From NCBI GenBank assembly GCA_963838375.1, contig CAWIQY010000021.1, positions 248,001-312,000 on the forward strand: a DNA stretch of 64,000 nucleotides. Reading direction: 5' to 3'. The position numbers and the translations under genes are program-made. This document shows, piece by piece, positions 1-7,602 of this stretch. Source of the stretch: DVED01 sp963838375. Its GTDB lineage: Bacteria > Cyanobacteriota > Cyanobacteriia > Cyanobacteriales > Geitlerinemataceae. Under the pieces are notes generated by a model, which was not told where the DNA came from, did no database searches, and saw only the letters and a program-made list of their open reading frames with translations. Positions within the stretch are counted from its first letter, which is position 1; the number at the start of each line of letters is the position of its first letter.

Positions 1-369
1 TCCAAGCGCGTTCTCGTGGTAGACGATTCGATCACCGTGCGCGAAATGGAACGAAAATTACTGGAAAATAATGGCTATCAAGTCGAAATTGCAGTTAATG
101 GCATGGATGGATGGAACGCCGCTCGTTCGGGTCACTTCGATCTGGTGGTGACCGATGTCGATATGCCCCGCATGACCGGAATTGAATTCACCAGTTTGAT
201 GAGACAACATCCCAAATTGAAATCCGTACCTGTGGTGATTGTCTCTTATAAAGATCGCGAAGAAGATCGCATCAAAGGATTAGATGCCGGAGCCAACTAT
301 TACCTGACAAAAAGTAGTTTTCACGATAACACCTTTATTAAGGCAGTGCGCGACTTGATTGGGGAGTAG
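1..369 (+). CDS. CheA-type hybrid kinase, C-terminal receiver domain (partial, 5' end outside window)
   Basis: The reading frame is open from base 1 with no convincing start, so this is the 3' end of a longer gene. What is visible is one complete receiver domain: the acidic pair VVDDS near the start, the phospho-acceptor Asp in VVTDVDMP, and a conserved Lys in YLTKSS near the end. Receivers with the opening SKRVLVVDDS and an ITVRE segment are typical of the C-termini of CheA/WspE hybrid histidine kinases, and cheB follows directly, which fits. The rest of the kinase (HPt, ATPase and CheW-like domains) would lie upstream. It presumably receives phosphate from its own kinase core and acts as a sink or output. 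Receiver identity is certain; assignment to a CheA hybrid is inferred from context. Confidence 0.8.
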   Translation, partial: SKRVLVVDDSITVREMERKLLENNGYQVEIAVNGMDGWNAARSGHFDLVVTDVDMPRMTGIEFTSLMRQHPKLKSVPVVIVSYKDREEDRIKGLDAGANYYLTKSSFHDNTFIKAVRDLIGE

Positions 370-471
370 TCGATCCGTGAAAATACTGAAGGTCTGCTCA
401 GATGATGACACTCTTCGGTTAAGGTGGGTGATTGGTCATGGATTGTGAGCGCGTCACTAGTAGCTAGAGTT

Positions 472-510
472 CCCATTACCCATTACCCATTACCCATTAC
501 CCATTACCCA
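472..510. repeat. Heptanucleotide tandem repeat (CCCATTA)n
   Basis: About five and a half copies of a 7-bp unit CCCATTA end four bases before the cheB start codon. This fits the short tandemly repeated heptanucleotides (STRRs) known from filamentous cyanobacteria. It occupies the place where a ribosome binding site would be expected. Confidence 0.9.
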
Positions 511-514
511 AATC

Positions 515-1534
515 ATGAGAATCGGTATTATCAACGATACATTAATGTCTGTCGAAGCCCTGCGACGAGTGGTGACATCAGTCCCCGAACACGAAGTCGC
601 TTGGATTGCCCGAGACGGGGCGCAAGCCGTTGCCCTTTGTGCTGCCGATACCCCGGACTTGCTGTTGATGGATTTGATCATGCCAAAGATGGATGGAGCA
701 CAAGCCACCCAGCAGATTATGAAAAACTCGCCCTGCGCGATTTTGATCGTCACCGCCAGCATTAAGGGCAATTCGTCGAAAGTCTTTGAAGCCATGGGAT
801 ATGGGGCGCTGGACGTGGTCAGTACACCAGCGCTGGGGGCGCAAGGGAAGCCGGGTGCAGCCCAGGTTCTGTTGAGCAAAATTGCCCGAATTGGTGCAAA
901 AATCAAAGGATCGCCCACCCCGACACGGACAACAACATCAGTCTCAAAAGCCTCCCCAGCGAGTACCCCAACAGTCAAAAACAGCGTACCGCCGTTGGTG
1001 GTGATCGGTTCGTCTACGGGGGGTTCCCACGCTCTGACGACCGTTTTGACCAGTTTACCCAAAAACTTTCGATCGGCGATCGCCATTGTCCAGCACGTCG
1101 ATTTGCAGTTCGCTCAGGGGTTAGCCGATTGGTTGAATTGCCAAACGCCGCTGAGCGTTCAGTTGGCGGCATCGGGTAGTCGTCTCGAAGCGGGCAAAGT
1201 TTTGATTGCTGCCAGTAACGATCACTTGGTGATTGATTCTAGCTTGACTTTGCGGTATACCCCCGAACCCCAAGATAACCCTTACCGTCCCTCTGTGGAT
1301 GTGTTTTTCGAGAGCGTCGCCCAGAATTGGCCCGCACGAGGAAAAGCTGTATTGCTGACGGGAATGGGACGAGATGGCGCCAAAGGAATGAACTTGCTAA
1401 AAGCTAAAGGTTGGCATACGATCGCCCAAGATGAAAGTACCTGCGTGGTCTATGGAATGCCAAAAGCGGCTGTAGACTTGGGCGCTGCTATCGAAGTCTT
1501 GCCCCTGAATAAAATTGCATCGGCTTTGAATTGA
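515..1534 (+). CDS. cheB: Chemotaxis response regulator protein-glutamate methylesterase CheB
   Basis: CheB removes methyl groups from (or deamidates) receptor glutamates in chemosensory adaptation. The 339-residue protein has the standard layout: an N-terminal receiver (about 1-120, phospho-acceptor Asp53 in LLMDLIMP), a linker rich in Ser, Thr and Pro, and the methylesterase domain (about 158-339). The catalytic triad is readable: Ser167 in GSSTGG, His194 in IVQHVD and Asp287 in GMGRDGAKG. The ATG at 515 follows a heptamer repeat and has no clear Shine-Dalgarno sequence. It lies 145 bp after a CheA-type hybrid kinase end, so the two probably form one chemosensory operon (WspE/WspF-like arrangement). 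No methyltransferase CheR is visible to the right; it would have to lie upstream or elsewhere. Confidence 0.95.
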   Translation: MRIGIINDTLMSVEALRRVVTSVPEHEVAWIARDGAQAVALCAADTPDLLLMDLIMPKMDGAQATQQIMKNSPCAILIVTASIKGNSSKVFEAMGYGALDVVSTPALGAQGKPGAAQVLLSKIARIGAKIKGSPTPTRTTTSVSKASPASTPTVKNSVPPLVVIGSSTGGSHALTTVLTSLPKNFRSAIAIVQHVDLQFAQGLADWLNCQTPLSVQLAASGSRLEAGKVLIAASNDHLVIDSSLTLRYTPEPQDNPYRPSVDVFFESVAQNWPARGKAVLLTGMGRDGAKGMNLLKAKGWHTIAQDESTCVVYGMPKAAVDLGAAIEVLPLNKIASALN

Positions 1535-1653
1535 GACATTCGGGAGGAATGGGATCGAGTCGAGGCGATCGATTTCTTTCAATTTCTTGCATTGAACACC
1601 GCCTAACATCTATCCTCAATAGACGACCCGAGTTTACTCAATTCGCCATTCTC

Positions 1654-1989
1654 ATGTTAGAAGCCTGTGTATTAGCAACAATATTGTGCGGATTTTTCGG
1701 CATCATCCTGAAAAAAAACCTGGTGATGAAGATCGTCTCGATGGATGTCATGAGTACGGGAGTTATCGCCTATTACGTGGTGGTTGCGTCGCGAGATGGC
1801 TTGTTCACTCCCATTATTTCCAATACTGAAAATATAGCCTACGCCGACCCGGTTCCCCAAGCGGTCATTTTAACAGCGATCGTCATCGGTTTTTCCATTC
1901 AAGCGCTCATGTTGGTCGGTGTCATGAAGCTATCCCGAGATAATCCTACTTTGGAAAGCCACGAGATCGAGAAAAACAATACGCCATGA
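1654..1989 (+). CDS. mrpC: Mrp-type cation/proton antiporter subunit MrpC (NuoK-like)
   Basis: Small membrane subunit of the multi-subunit Mrp (Mnh) Na+/H+ antiporter, related to NuoK/NdhE of complex I. From the ATG at 1654 it has 111 residues, the normal MrpC size, with three hydrophobic helices (about 1-20, 24-45 and 67-92). The PQAVILTAIVIGFS segment in the third helix is typical of the family. The frame is open upstream to 1531, but that extension is polar and overlaps the cheB end, so the later start is preferred. The stop overlaps the next ATG (ATGA), which indicates translational coupling to mrpD. It is the first gene of an eight-gene mrp operon. Confidence 0.88.
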   Translation: MLEACVLATILCGFFGIILKKNLVMKIVSMDVMSTGVIAYYVVVASRDGLFTPIISNTENIAYADPVPQAVILTAIVIGFSIQALMLVGVMKLSRDNPTLESHEIEKNNTP

Positions 1990-3449
1990 ATGCTCTTACG
2001 ATCGCCTGGGTTGCTCTCCCATTTTTTGTCGGGTTCGTCATTTTTTTACTCCCAAAACTCGATCGATCTCTGGCACTTTTAGGAGCGCTGGTTTCCACCG
2101 GATATGCGTTGCAATTATTTAACCGACAGTCGCCGCTGACACTCGAATTACTGGACAATTTTGGTGTCACTTTAGCGATCGACGAGTTGAGTGGCTACTT
2201 CATATTCACCAATGCGATCGTCACAGTTGCCGTCATCCTCTACTGTTGGCACAGTGGTAAAACCGCTTTTTTTTATGCCCAAATCCTGATGTTGCACGGC
2301 AGTGTCAATGCCGCGTTCGTCTCCACGGACTTCATCAGCCTGTATGTAGCCCTCGAAGTCAGCGGAATTGCTGCATTTCTCTTAATTGCCTATCCTCGCA
2401 CCGATCGATCGATTTGGGTGGGTTTGCGCTACCTGTTCATCAGCAATACCGCCATGCTATTTTATTTGGTGGGGGCAGTGCTGGTTTATCAGGCGAGTCA
2501 TTCCTTTAGTTTTGCTGGGTTGAGTCAAGCGCCTCCCGAAGCAGTTGCCCTGATCTTTTTGGGACTCCTTGTCAAAGGCGGGATATTTGTCTCGGGATTG
2601 TGGTTGCCGTTAACCCACTCCGAATCCGAAACCCCCGTATCGGCATTGCTGTCGGGGGTTGTGGTCAAAGCAGGCGTGTATCCCCTCATGCGGTGCGCGC
2701 TGATTGTCGATGAGATCGATCCCGTTATCCGCATCTTCGGCGTAGGGACGGCGCTGCTGGGCGTGTTCTATGCCGTTTTTGAAAAGGATACCAAGCGGAT
2801 GCTGGCGTTTCATACGGTTTCCCAGCTCGGCTTTATTCTGGCTGCCCCCTCTGTGGGAGGATTTTACGCCCTGACTCACGGATTGGTCAAATCAGCACTA
2901 TTTCTCATCTCCGGAGCTTTACCCAGTCGAAACTTCAAGGAACTGCAACAGACGCCCATGAAAACCTCGCTGTGGATTGCGCTGGTAATTGCCAGTTTTT
3001 CGATCTCCGGTTTTCCCATGTTGGCTGGCTTTGGCGCCAAAGTGTTGACGACTAAAAATCTCTTACCCTGGCAAGTCATTGGCATGAATATTGCGGCATT
3101 GGGGACGGCGATTTCGTTTGCTAAATTCATTTTTCTTCCCCATAAAAAGCAAACAGAAACCGAGGGACAAAAGGATCTATCGCCTGGTTTTTGGTCTGCC
3201 ATGGTACTGTTGCTCGGGGGTCTGATTGCCGCCAATAGCATCTATTATGAAGCGTATACTGTTGCCAATACGATCAAACCCCTGGCAACGATCGGCATCG
3301 GGTGGTTAGCTTATGGATTTATTTTTAAACGCACAATTGTCAAATTACCCCGTTTGCTCGAACAATTCGATCATCTCATTGGGGTGATGAGTGTGACGAT
3401 CGTTTTGATATTCTGGATGGTACTGACTCGATCGCTTTCCATGCCGTAG
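1986..3449 (+). CDS. mrpD: Mrp antiporter subunit MrpD, first copy (NuoN/NuoM-like proton-conducting subunit)
   Basis: A 487-residue polytopic membrane protein with about 14 hydrophobic segments, belonging to the proton-conducting transporter family shared by complex I (NuoL/M/N) and Mrp antiporters. Family hallmarks are visible: a glutamate inside a helix in LYVALEVSGIAAF (about residue 123), a lysine in GLLVKGGIFVSGLWLP, the segment THSESETPVSALLSG, and HTVSQLGFI in a later helix. It should form part of the ion channel through the inner membrane. The start overlaps the mrpC stop. A second, clearly paralogous copy follows after 79 bp, so the pair arose by tandem duplication. Confidence 0.9.
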   Translation: MNALTIAWVALPFFVGFVIFLLPKLDRSLALLGALVSTGYALQLFNRQSPLTLELLDNFGVTLAIDELSGYFIFTNAIVTVAVILYCWHSGKTAFFYAQILMLHGSVNAAFVSTDFISLYVALEVSGIAAFLLIAYPRTDRSIWVGLRYLFISNTAMLFYLVGAVLVYQASHSFSFAGLSQAPPEAVALIFLGLLVKGGIFVSGLWLPLTHSESETPVSALLSGVVVKAGVYPLMRCALIVDEIDPVIRIFGVGTALLGVFYAVFEKDTKRMLAFHTVSQLGFILAAPSVGGFYALTHGLVKSALFLISGALPSRNFKELQQTPMKTSLWIALVIASFSISGFPMLAGFGAKVLTTKNLLPWQVIGMNIAALGTAISFAKFIFLPHKKQTETEGQKDLSPGFWSAMVLLLGGLIAANSIYYEAYTVANTIKPLATIGIGWLAYGFIFKRTIVKLPRLLEQFDHLIGVMSVTIVLIFWMVLTRSLSMP

Positions 3450-3528
3450 ATGGGGATTAACTTTTAACTTTTACCTTTTTCATTCACGACTTAATTAACA
3501 ACGGAAGTTGGTGCTTTTTCTCAGACTC

Positions 3529-4965
3529 ATGAACACCTTGACAATTGCCTGGATTGCTCTGCCATTTTTTTTAGGATTCAGCATTTATCTGATTCCCAAA
3601 CTTCACAAAGTCCTCGCCCTATTTGGGGTTCTGGCTTCTGCGGGCTATGCCTTGCAGGTATTTTTACAAAAAGCACCACTGACACTACAGTTGCTGGATA
3701 ACTTTGGGGTTACTTTAGCAATCGACGAATTGAGTGGCTACTTTATCCTAACCAATGCGCTAGTCACAACCGGGGTAATCCTCTACTGTTGGCGCAGCGA
3801 TAAGACGAGTTTCTTTTTTATGCAGGCTTTGATTCTGCATGGCAGTGTCAATGCAGCCTTCGTCTCCACAGATTTTATCAGCTTATATGTGGCGCTGGAA
3901 GTCAGCGGCATTGCTGCCTTTCTTTTAATTGCCTATCCTCGCACCGATCGATCGATTTGGGTAGCCCTGCGCTATCTGTTTGTCAGCAACACCGCCATGC
4001 TATTTTATCTGGTGGGGGCAGTGCTGGTTTACAAAGCGCATCACTCCTTTGCCTTTGCCGGGTTGCGCGACGCACCTCCCGAAGCGCTAGCTCTGATTTT
4101 TATGGGACTGTTGATTAAGGGTGGGGTATTCGTCTCCGGATTGTGGCTGCCGTTAACCCACTCCGAATCTGACACCCCCGTATCGGCGCTGCTGTCGGGG
4201 GTCGTGGTCAAAGCGGGCGTATATCCTCTGGTGCGGTGCGCGTTAATTGTCCCCGAGGTCGAGCCGATTATCCAGATTTTCGGCGTGGGGACAGCGCTGC
4301 TGGGCGCGTTCTATGCCATCTTTGAAAAGGATACCAAGCGCACCCTGGCGTTGAGTACAGTTTCGCAGTTGGGTTACATCCTCGCCGCACCCCAAGTCGG
4401 CGGCTTTTATGCGTTGGCGCACGGTTTGGCAAAGTCAACACTTTTCCTGAGCGCGGGTAACTTACCGAGTCGAAAATTCCAGGAACTGCAACAAAGACGC
4501 ATCGATTCCAAAATATGGATCGTTTTGGTGGTGGCGGGCCTTTCCATCTCCGGCTTTCCTTTGTTGTCCGGGTTTGGAGCCAAAGTATTAACCTTAGATT
4601 CTTTGTTACCTTGGCAAGATATCATCATGAATGTGGCGGTTGTGGGAACGGCAATTGTGTATGCCAAATTTATCTTTCTGCCCCATAAAAAACAAGAAAC
4701 ACAAAAAAATGTCAAGTCCGGTTTTTGGGTGGCGGTCATTTTTTTGCTGTGTTGTTCGATCGCCGCCAATGGCTTTTACGAGCAGGCGTATACGGTTGCT
4801 AAGATGGGGAAAGCGATCGCCACTATTGGTTTAGGGTGGTTAGCCTATTTTCTAATTTTTAAACGATTTGAATTCAAGCTACCCCGAGGAGTCGAAGAAC
4901 TCGAACATTTGATTGGGGGAATGAGTCTGATGGTAATTTTGATATTCTGGATGGTGTTGGCATGA
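3529..4965 (+). CDS. mrpD: Mrp antiporter subunit MrpD, second copy (tandem paralogue)
   Basis: Tandem paralogue of the preceding gene, 478 residues from the ATG at 3529. The frame is open to a GTG at 3508, but the chosen ATG aligns with the first residues of copy one. Both copies keep the Glu in LYVALEVSG, the Lys in GLLIKGGVFVSG and the THSESDTPVSALLSG block, and many stretches are nearly identical at DNA level. Differences concentrate in the cytosolic loop near residues 380-395, shortened here. The two copies together may take the roles that MrpA (N-terminal NuoL-like part) and MrpD play in the standard Mrp complex, because no NuoL-like MrpA is present. The stop overlaps mrpE (ATGA). Confidence 0.9.
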   Translation: MNTLTIAWIALPFFLGFSIYLIPKLHKVLALFGVLASAGYALQVFLQKAPLTLQLLDNFGVTLAIDELSGYFILTNALVTTGVILYCWRSDKTSFFFMQALILHGSVNAAFVSTDFISLYVALEVSGIAAFLLIAYPRTDRSIWVALRYLFVSNTAMLFYLVGAVLVYKAHHSFAFAGLRDAPPEALALIFMGLLIKGGVFVSGLWLPLTHSESDTPVSALLSGVVVKAGVYPLVRCALIVPEVEPIIQIFGVGTALLGAFYAIFEKDTKRTLALSTVSQLGYILAAPQVGGFYALAHGLAKSTLFLSAGNLPSRKFQELQQRRIDSKIWIVLVVAGLSISGFPLLSGFGAKVLTLDSLLPWQDIIMNVAVVGTAIVYAKFIFLPHKKQETQKNVKSGFWVAVIFLLCCSIAANGFYEQAYTVAKMGKAIATIGLGWLAYFLIFKRFEFKLPRGVEELEHLIGGMSLMVILIFWMVLA

Positions 4966-5348
4966 TTGGAAATCTGATATTACGACTCACTATCTGGTTT
5001 CTACTGACCTCCGATTTGACTGTACCCAATATTATTATCGGAGTCATCGTTGCTTTGATTTTACCCCGTGGGACTCCATCCCCGGAAGCCTTAAAAGATT
5101 TGCTGCGGGTATTGGGTAAAATTGTCATGGCGATTCCCCAGGCTTATATGGAAGCAGTAGAAATTATCATCCGTCCCCATAAATATGAAGATATCGTTCT
5201 AGAAAAAGTTCGACAAGGACGATCGCCTCGATTGATTTTTCTCGATATATTTCTCATCACATTTACTCCAAAAACAATCGTGGTTAAATATCGCCGGGAG
5301 GGTTACTACGAAATACATCGGGTACTACGGAGGTCAAATAATCCATGA
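4962..5348 (+). CDS. mrpE: Mrp antiporter subunit MrpE
   Basis: A 128-residue membrane protein of the MrpE/MnhE family, needed for full activity and assembly of the Mrp complex. The N-terminal half holds hydrophobic helices (about 1-40), followed by a short amphipathic region. A soluble C-terminal part carries basic residues and the family-like TFTPKTIVVKYRREG segment, near which MrpE proteins have their conserved T-P-G/K-T region. It overlaps mrpD2 upstream and mrpF downstream by ATGA in each case, so translation is coupled along the operon. It is somewhat shorter than the typical 155-160 residues of bacillar MrpE. Confidence 0.85.
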   Translation: MIGNLILRLTIWFLLTSDLTVPNIIIGVIVALILPRGTPSPEALKDLLRVLGKIVMAIPQAYMEAVEIIIRPHKYEDIVLEKVRQGRSPRLIFLDIFLITFTPKTIVVKYRREGYYEIHRVLRRSNNP

Positions 5349-5599
5349 ACAATCTCATCCTGATTGCGATGATTTTAGCCCTGCTGATTCCCATTTATGA
5401 GGCTTGGAAAGATGAGAATATCTGGCAAACTATGCTCGCTTTTGCCAGTATTTCTACCAAGACCGCTATTATCGCTCTGGTGGTATCCGTCCTGCGGGAT
5501 GATTGGATGATAGGTGTGGTAGCGGTGATTATTTTGAGTGTGGGGAATGCGGGATTAATGCTGCTGGCTCAGATTCTTAAAAGAATGAGGGAAGAATGA
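5345..5599 (+). CDS. mrpF: Mrp antiporter subunit MrpF
   Basis: An 84-residue protein with three hydrophobic segments, the size and topology expected of MrpF/MnhF, a small integral subunit of the Mrp antiporter. Sequence identity to any one family is hard to judge by eye because the protein is short and hydrophobic. The assignment rests on gene order (E-F-G), size and the overlapping ATGA junctions on both sides. Confidence 0.7.
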   Translation: MNNLILIAMILALLIPIYEAWKDENIWQTMLAFASISTKTAIIALVVSVLRDDWMIGVVAVIILSVGNAGLMLLAQILKRMREE

Positions 5600-5880
5600 T
5601 AAATAGTATTAGTTACGCCTGTATTGGTATCGGTATTTTCTTTTGGTTTTGGGGGACGTTTCCTCTGCTGGGTAAACGATCGGTTTTATTTAAACTGCAT
5701 AGTCTTTCGGTGGCAGATACCCTAGGTTCGATCGCCATTGTCTTTGGACTATTATTACAAATCCCCAGTGAGTGGCCCCTGCTGATCCTCGCCATCATCA
5801 CCTTAGCCATATGGAACACGATGCTGGGGTATGTATTAGCTTACTGTTCCAGTAGTGGGGATGAGAATGAACAATATTGA
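5596..5880 (+). CDS. mrpG: Mrp antiporter subunit MrpG
   Basis: A 94-residue small subunit of the MnhG/PhaG family. It has three hydrophobic helices and the family-typical loop between the first two, here KLHSLSVADTLGSI, corresponding to the R-LHA-sxa-T-G block of MrpG. It starts inside the mrpF stop (ATGA) and its 3' end overlaps the next gene by up to 26 bp. It probably sits in the antiporter membrane domain beside MrpF. Confidence 0.82.
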   Translation: MINSISYACIGIGIFFWFWGTFPLLGKRSVLFKLHSLSVADTLGSIAIVFGLLLQIPSEWPLLILAIITLAIWNTMLGYVLAYCSSSGDENEQY

Positions 5881-6481
5881 TATCTATGTCTATATTATTG
5901 TCGCCTTGCTGCCCTTAGCGGCTTGTTTGGTGGTGTTGCAGGTTAATCCCTACCACGCTTTAGCGCTACGGGGTATTTTAGGGGCGATCGCCGCGTTAGT
6001 TTATGCGATATTGGGGGCTCCCGATGTGGCGCTGACAGAGGCGTTGATGGGGACGTTACTAGCGATTACGCTGTATGCGGTGGCGGTACGATCGTCGCTG
6101 GTGTTGCGTTTGGGCATACTCGAGGATGGGGAAAATTCTTCAGCCGATCCCAATTTGGACGAACTTATGGCGGAGTTACGTACCATTTTTGACAAACGCC
6201 ATATGCGATTGGATATCGTGAGATACACCGATCGACAGGCTTTGAAACGGGCGCTAATGGAGAAAGAAATTCACGTTACGTTTACCCCACAAGCATCACT
6301 CGAACCCGACGATCGAAACCCGGAAACGTCGGAGACCGAAAAACAACCTTATCACGCCACAATTCGGATTGGGCGGATTTATGAGATCCTGCAAACCGAA
6401 CTTGTATCCCCAAGCACAGTTTTAAACTACATCGATGTCCCCGATGTCAGTGTACCAAAATTAGAGGAGAAGCATTTATGA
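5855..6481 (+). CDS. mrpA: MrpA C-terminal-like subunit (DUF4040/MbhD-type), Mrp antiporter
   Basis: A 208-residue protein whose first 90 residues form three helices ending in the APDVALTEALMG motif. That motif marks the DUF4040/MbhD domain found at the C-terminal end of full-length MrpA and as a separate subunit in membrane-bound hydrogenases. The remaining 110 residues are soluble and variable. Only this portion of MrpA exists here: the NuoL-like N-terminal 500-600 residues of classical MrpA are missing from the operon, and their place may be taken by one of the two MrpD copies. Three in-frame ATGs (5855, 5861, 5867) lie inside the mrpG end; which is used cannot be decided. The stop overlaps mrpB (ATGA). 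Confidence 0.75.
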   Translation: MGMRMNNIDIYVYIIVALLPLAACLVVLQVNPYHALALRGILGAIAALVYAILGAPDVALTEALMGTLLAITLYAVAVRSSLVLRLGILEDGENSSADPNLDELMAELRTIFDKRHMRLDIVRYTDRQALKRALMEKEIHVTFTPQASLEPDDRNPETSETEKQPYHATIRIGRIYEILQTELVSPSTVLNYIDVPDVSVPKLEEKHL

Positions 6482-7137
6482 AATTGGTTTACATTGGTGC
6501 GGGAATTGCACTGTTTATAAAAATGCTACTGATCTCCAATCCAGAAGCAGAATTTCCGGTATCGATCGTTGAAGCCGTCGTGCAAGATAGTGGCGTTCCC
6601 AATGCGGTTTCGGGTATCATTTTTCGCAACCGATTGTATGACACCATCTTTGAAGTGGTCGTTTTTACGATCGCAATTTTGGGGGCAACTTTCCTGCTGG
6701 CAAACGAACGACCTTTTTGTACCATCTATCACTTTACCGATCGACCTTCGATCGTTTTGGCGCGGTTAGGTGCAACGATTTCCGCCTTAGTTGGTATCGA
6801 ACTGGGAATTCGCGGACACCTCAGTCCAGGTGGGGGTTTTGCCGCTGGAGTCGCTGGAGGAACGGCGATCGGCTTAGTGGCAATTACGGCATCCTCGGAA
6901 TGGATGCAAGCCATTTACAAACGCTGGCATGCGGCTAAATGGGAAAAAGTTTCGGTGTTGGTTTTCATCCTTCTGTCAGTCATGACTTTGTGGGGATGGG
7001 AACTTCCTCACGGAGAGTTAGGGACATTATTAAGTGGTGGAATTCTCCCTTTATTGAATTTGTTGGTGGCGATAAAAGTAGCCTTGGGGTCTTGGGCGGT
7101 TCTTTTAGTATTTATTCACTATCGAGGATTGTTGTAA
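6478..7137 (+). CDS. mrpB: Mrp antiporter subunit MrpB
   Basis: A 219-residue membrane protein. The first 90 residues resemble the extra membrane segment (MbhE-like) that precedes the MnhB domain in some Mrp systems. Residues from about 95 onward form the MnhB domain, with its hallmark GHLSPGGGFAAGVAGG loop and the closing helix. It ends the mrp operon. The stop codon TAA is the first triplet of a long TAATAAG heptamer array, so the repeat begins exactly at the end of the coding region. No hairpin terminator is obvious before the repeat. Confidence 0.88.
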   Translation: MKLVYIGAGIALFIKMLLISNPEAEFPVSIVEAVVQDSGVPNAVSGIIFRNRLYDTIFEVVVFTIAILGATFLLANERPFCTIYHFTDRPSIVLARLGATISALVGIELGIRGHLSPGGGFAAGVAGGTAIGLVAITASSEWMQAIYKRWHAAKWEKVSVLVFILLSVMTLWGWELPHGELGTLLSGGILPLLNLLVAIKVALGSWAVLLVFIHYRGLL

Positions 7138-7226
7138 TAAGTAATAAGTAATAAGTAATAAGTAATAAGTAATAAGTAATAAGTAATAAGTAATAAGTAA
7201 TAAGTAATAAGTAATAAGTAATAAGT
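7135..7226. repeat. Heptanucleotide tandem repeat (TAATAAG)13
   Basis: About 13 perfect copies of a 7-bp unit, 92 bp in all, whose first three bases are the mrpB stop codon. Every unit carries TAA stops in more than one frame. It is the longest heptamer array in the window and of the cyanobacterial STRR type. Confidence 0.95.
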
Positions 7227-7602
7227 CGATGGGATCTATCGTTTTTGGAATGCACTCATCTGGCTGTAAAATCGTGCCAACTCCGATCGAGAAAAGTCGT
7301 GAGTTAGCCCAAACGCAGTGGTGTCAACTTAAGGTTGTGGATGCTTTGTCAAGATCGCTATCTTTGGGGGAAAACCCGGACTTGGGGGGTCTCCCCCCAA
7401 ACCCCCCGCCGGGGTCGTGACGCCGCCCCCAGACCCCCCACGTATAAGAGTCCAATCCCTAGGACTAATGGGTTCGAGCGATTTCGAGCGATGTCACTTG
7501 ACACGCGACCCAATTTCGGTAGATGAAAACCGGTTTTTCCTCTAAATTTGTGTAAATCTGGTGATAGTTGGCCGATCGTCCCCAAACCCCCCAACTCCCA
7601 AA
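7227..7602. other. Intergenic stretch with G/C-rich inverted runs
   Basis: No gene is supported here. Around 7380-7440 there are alternating runs of six or more G and C that can fold into hairpins (GGGGGGTCTCCCCCC). This motif is scattered in many cyanobacterial genomes and could end transcription of the mrp operon, but no T-run follows. The apparent reading frames across it are low-complexity. Confidence 0.5.

Noticed and set aside
7135..7226. Possible CRISPR-like array
   Set aside because: The repeat unit is 7 bp with no spacers; it is a simple heptamer tandem repeat.
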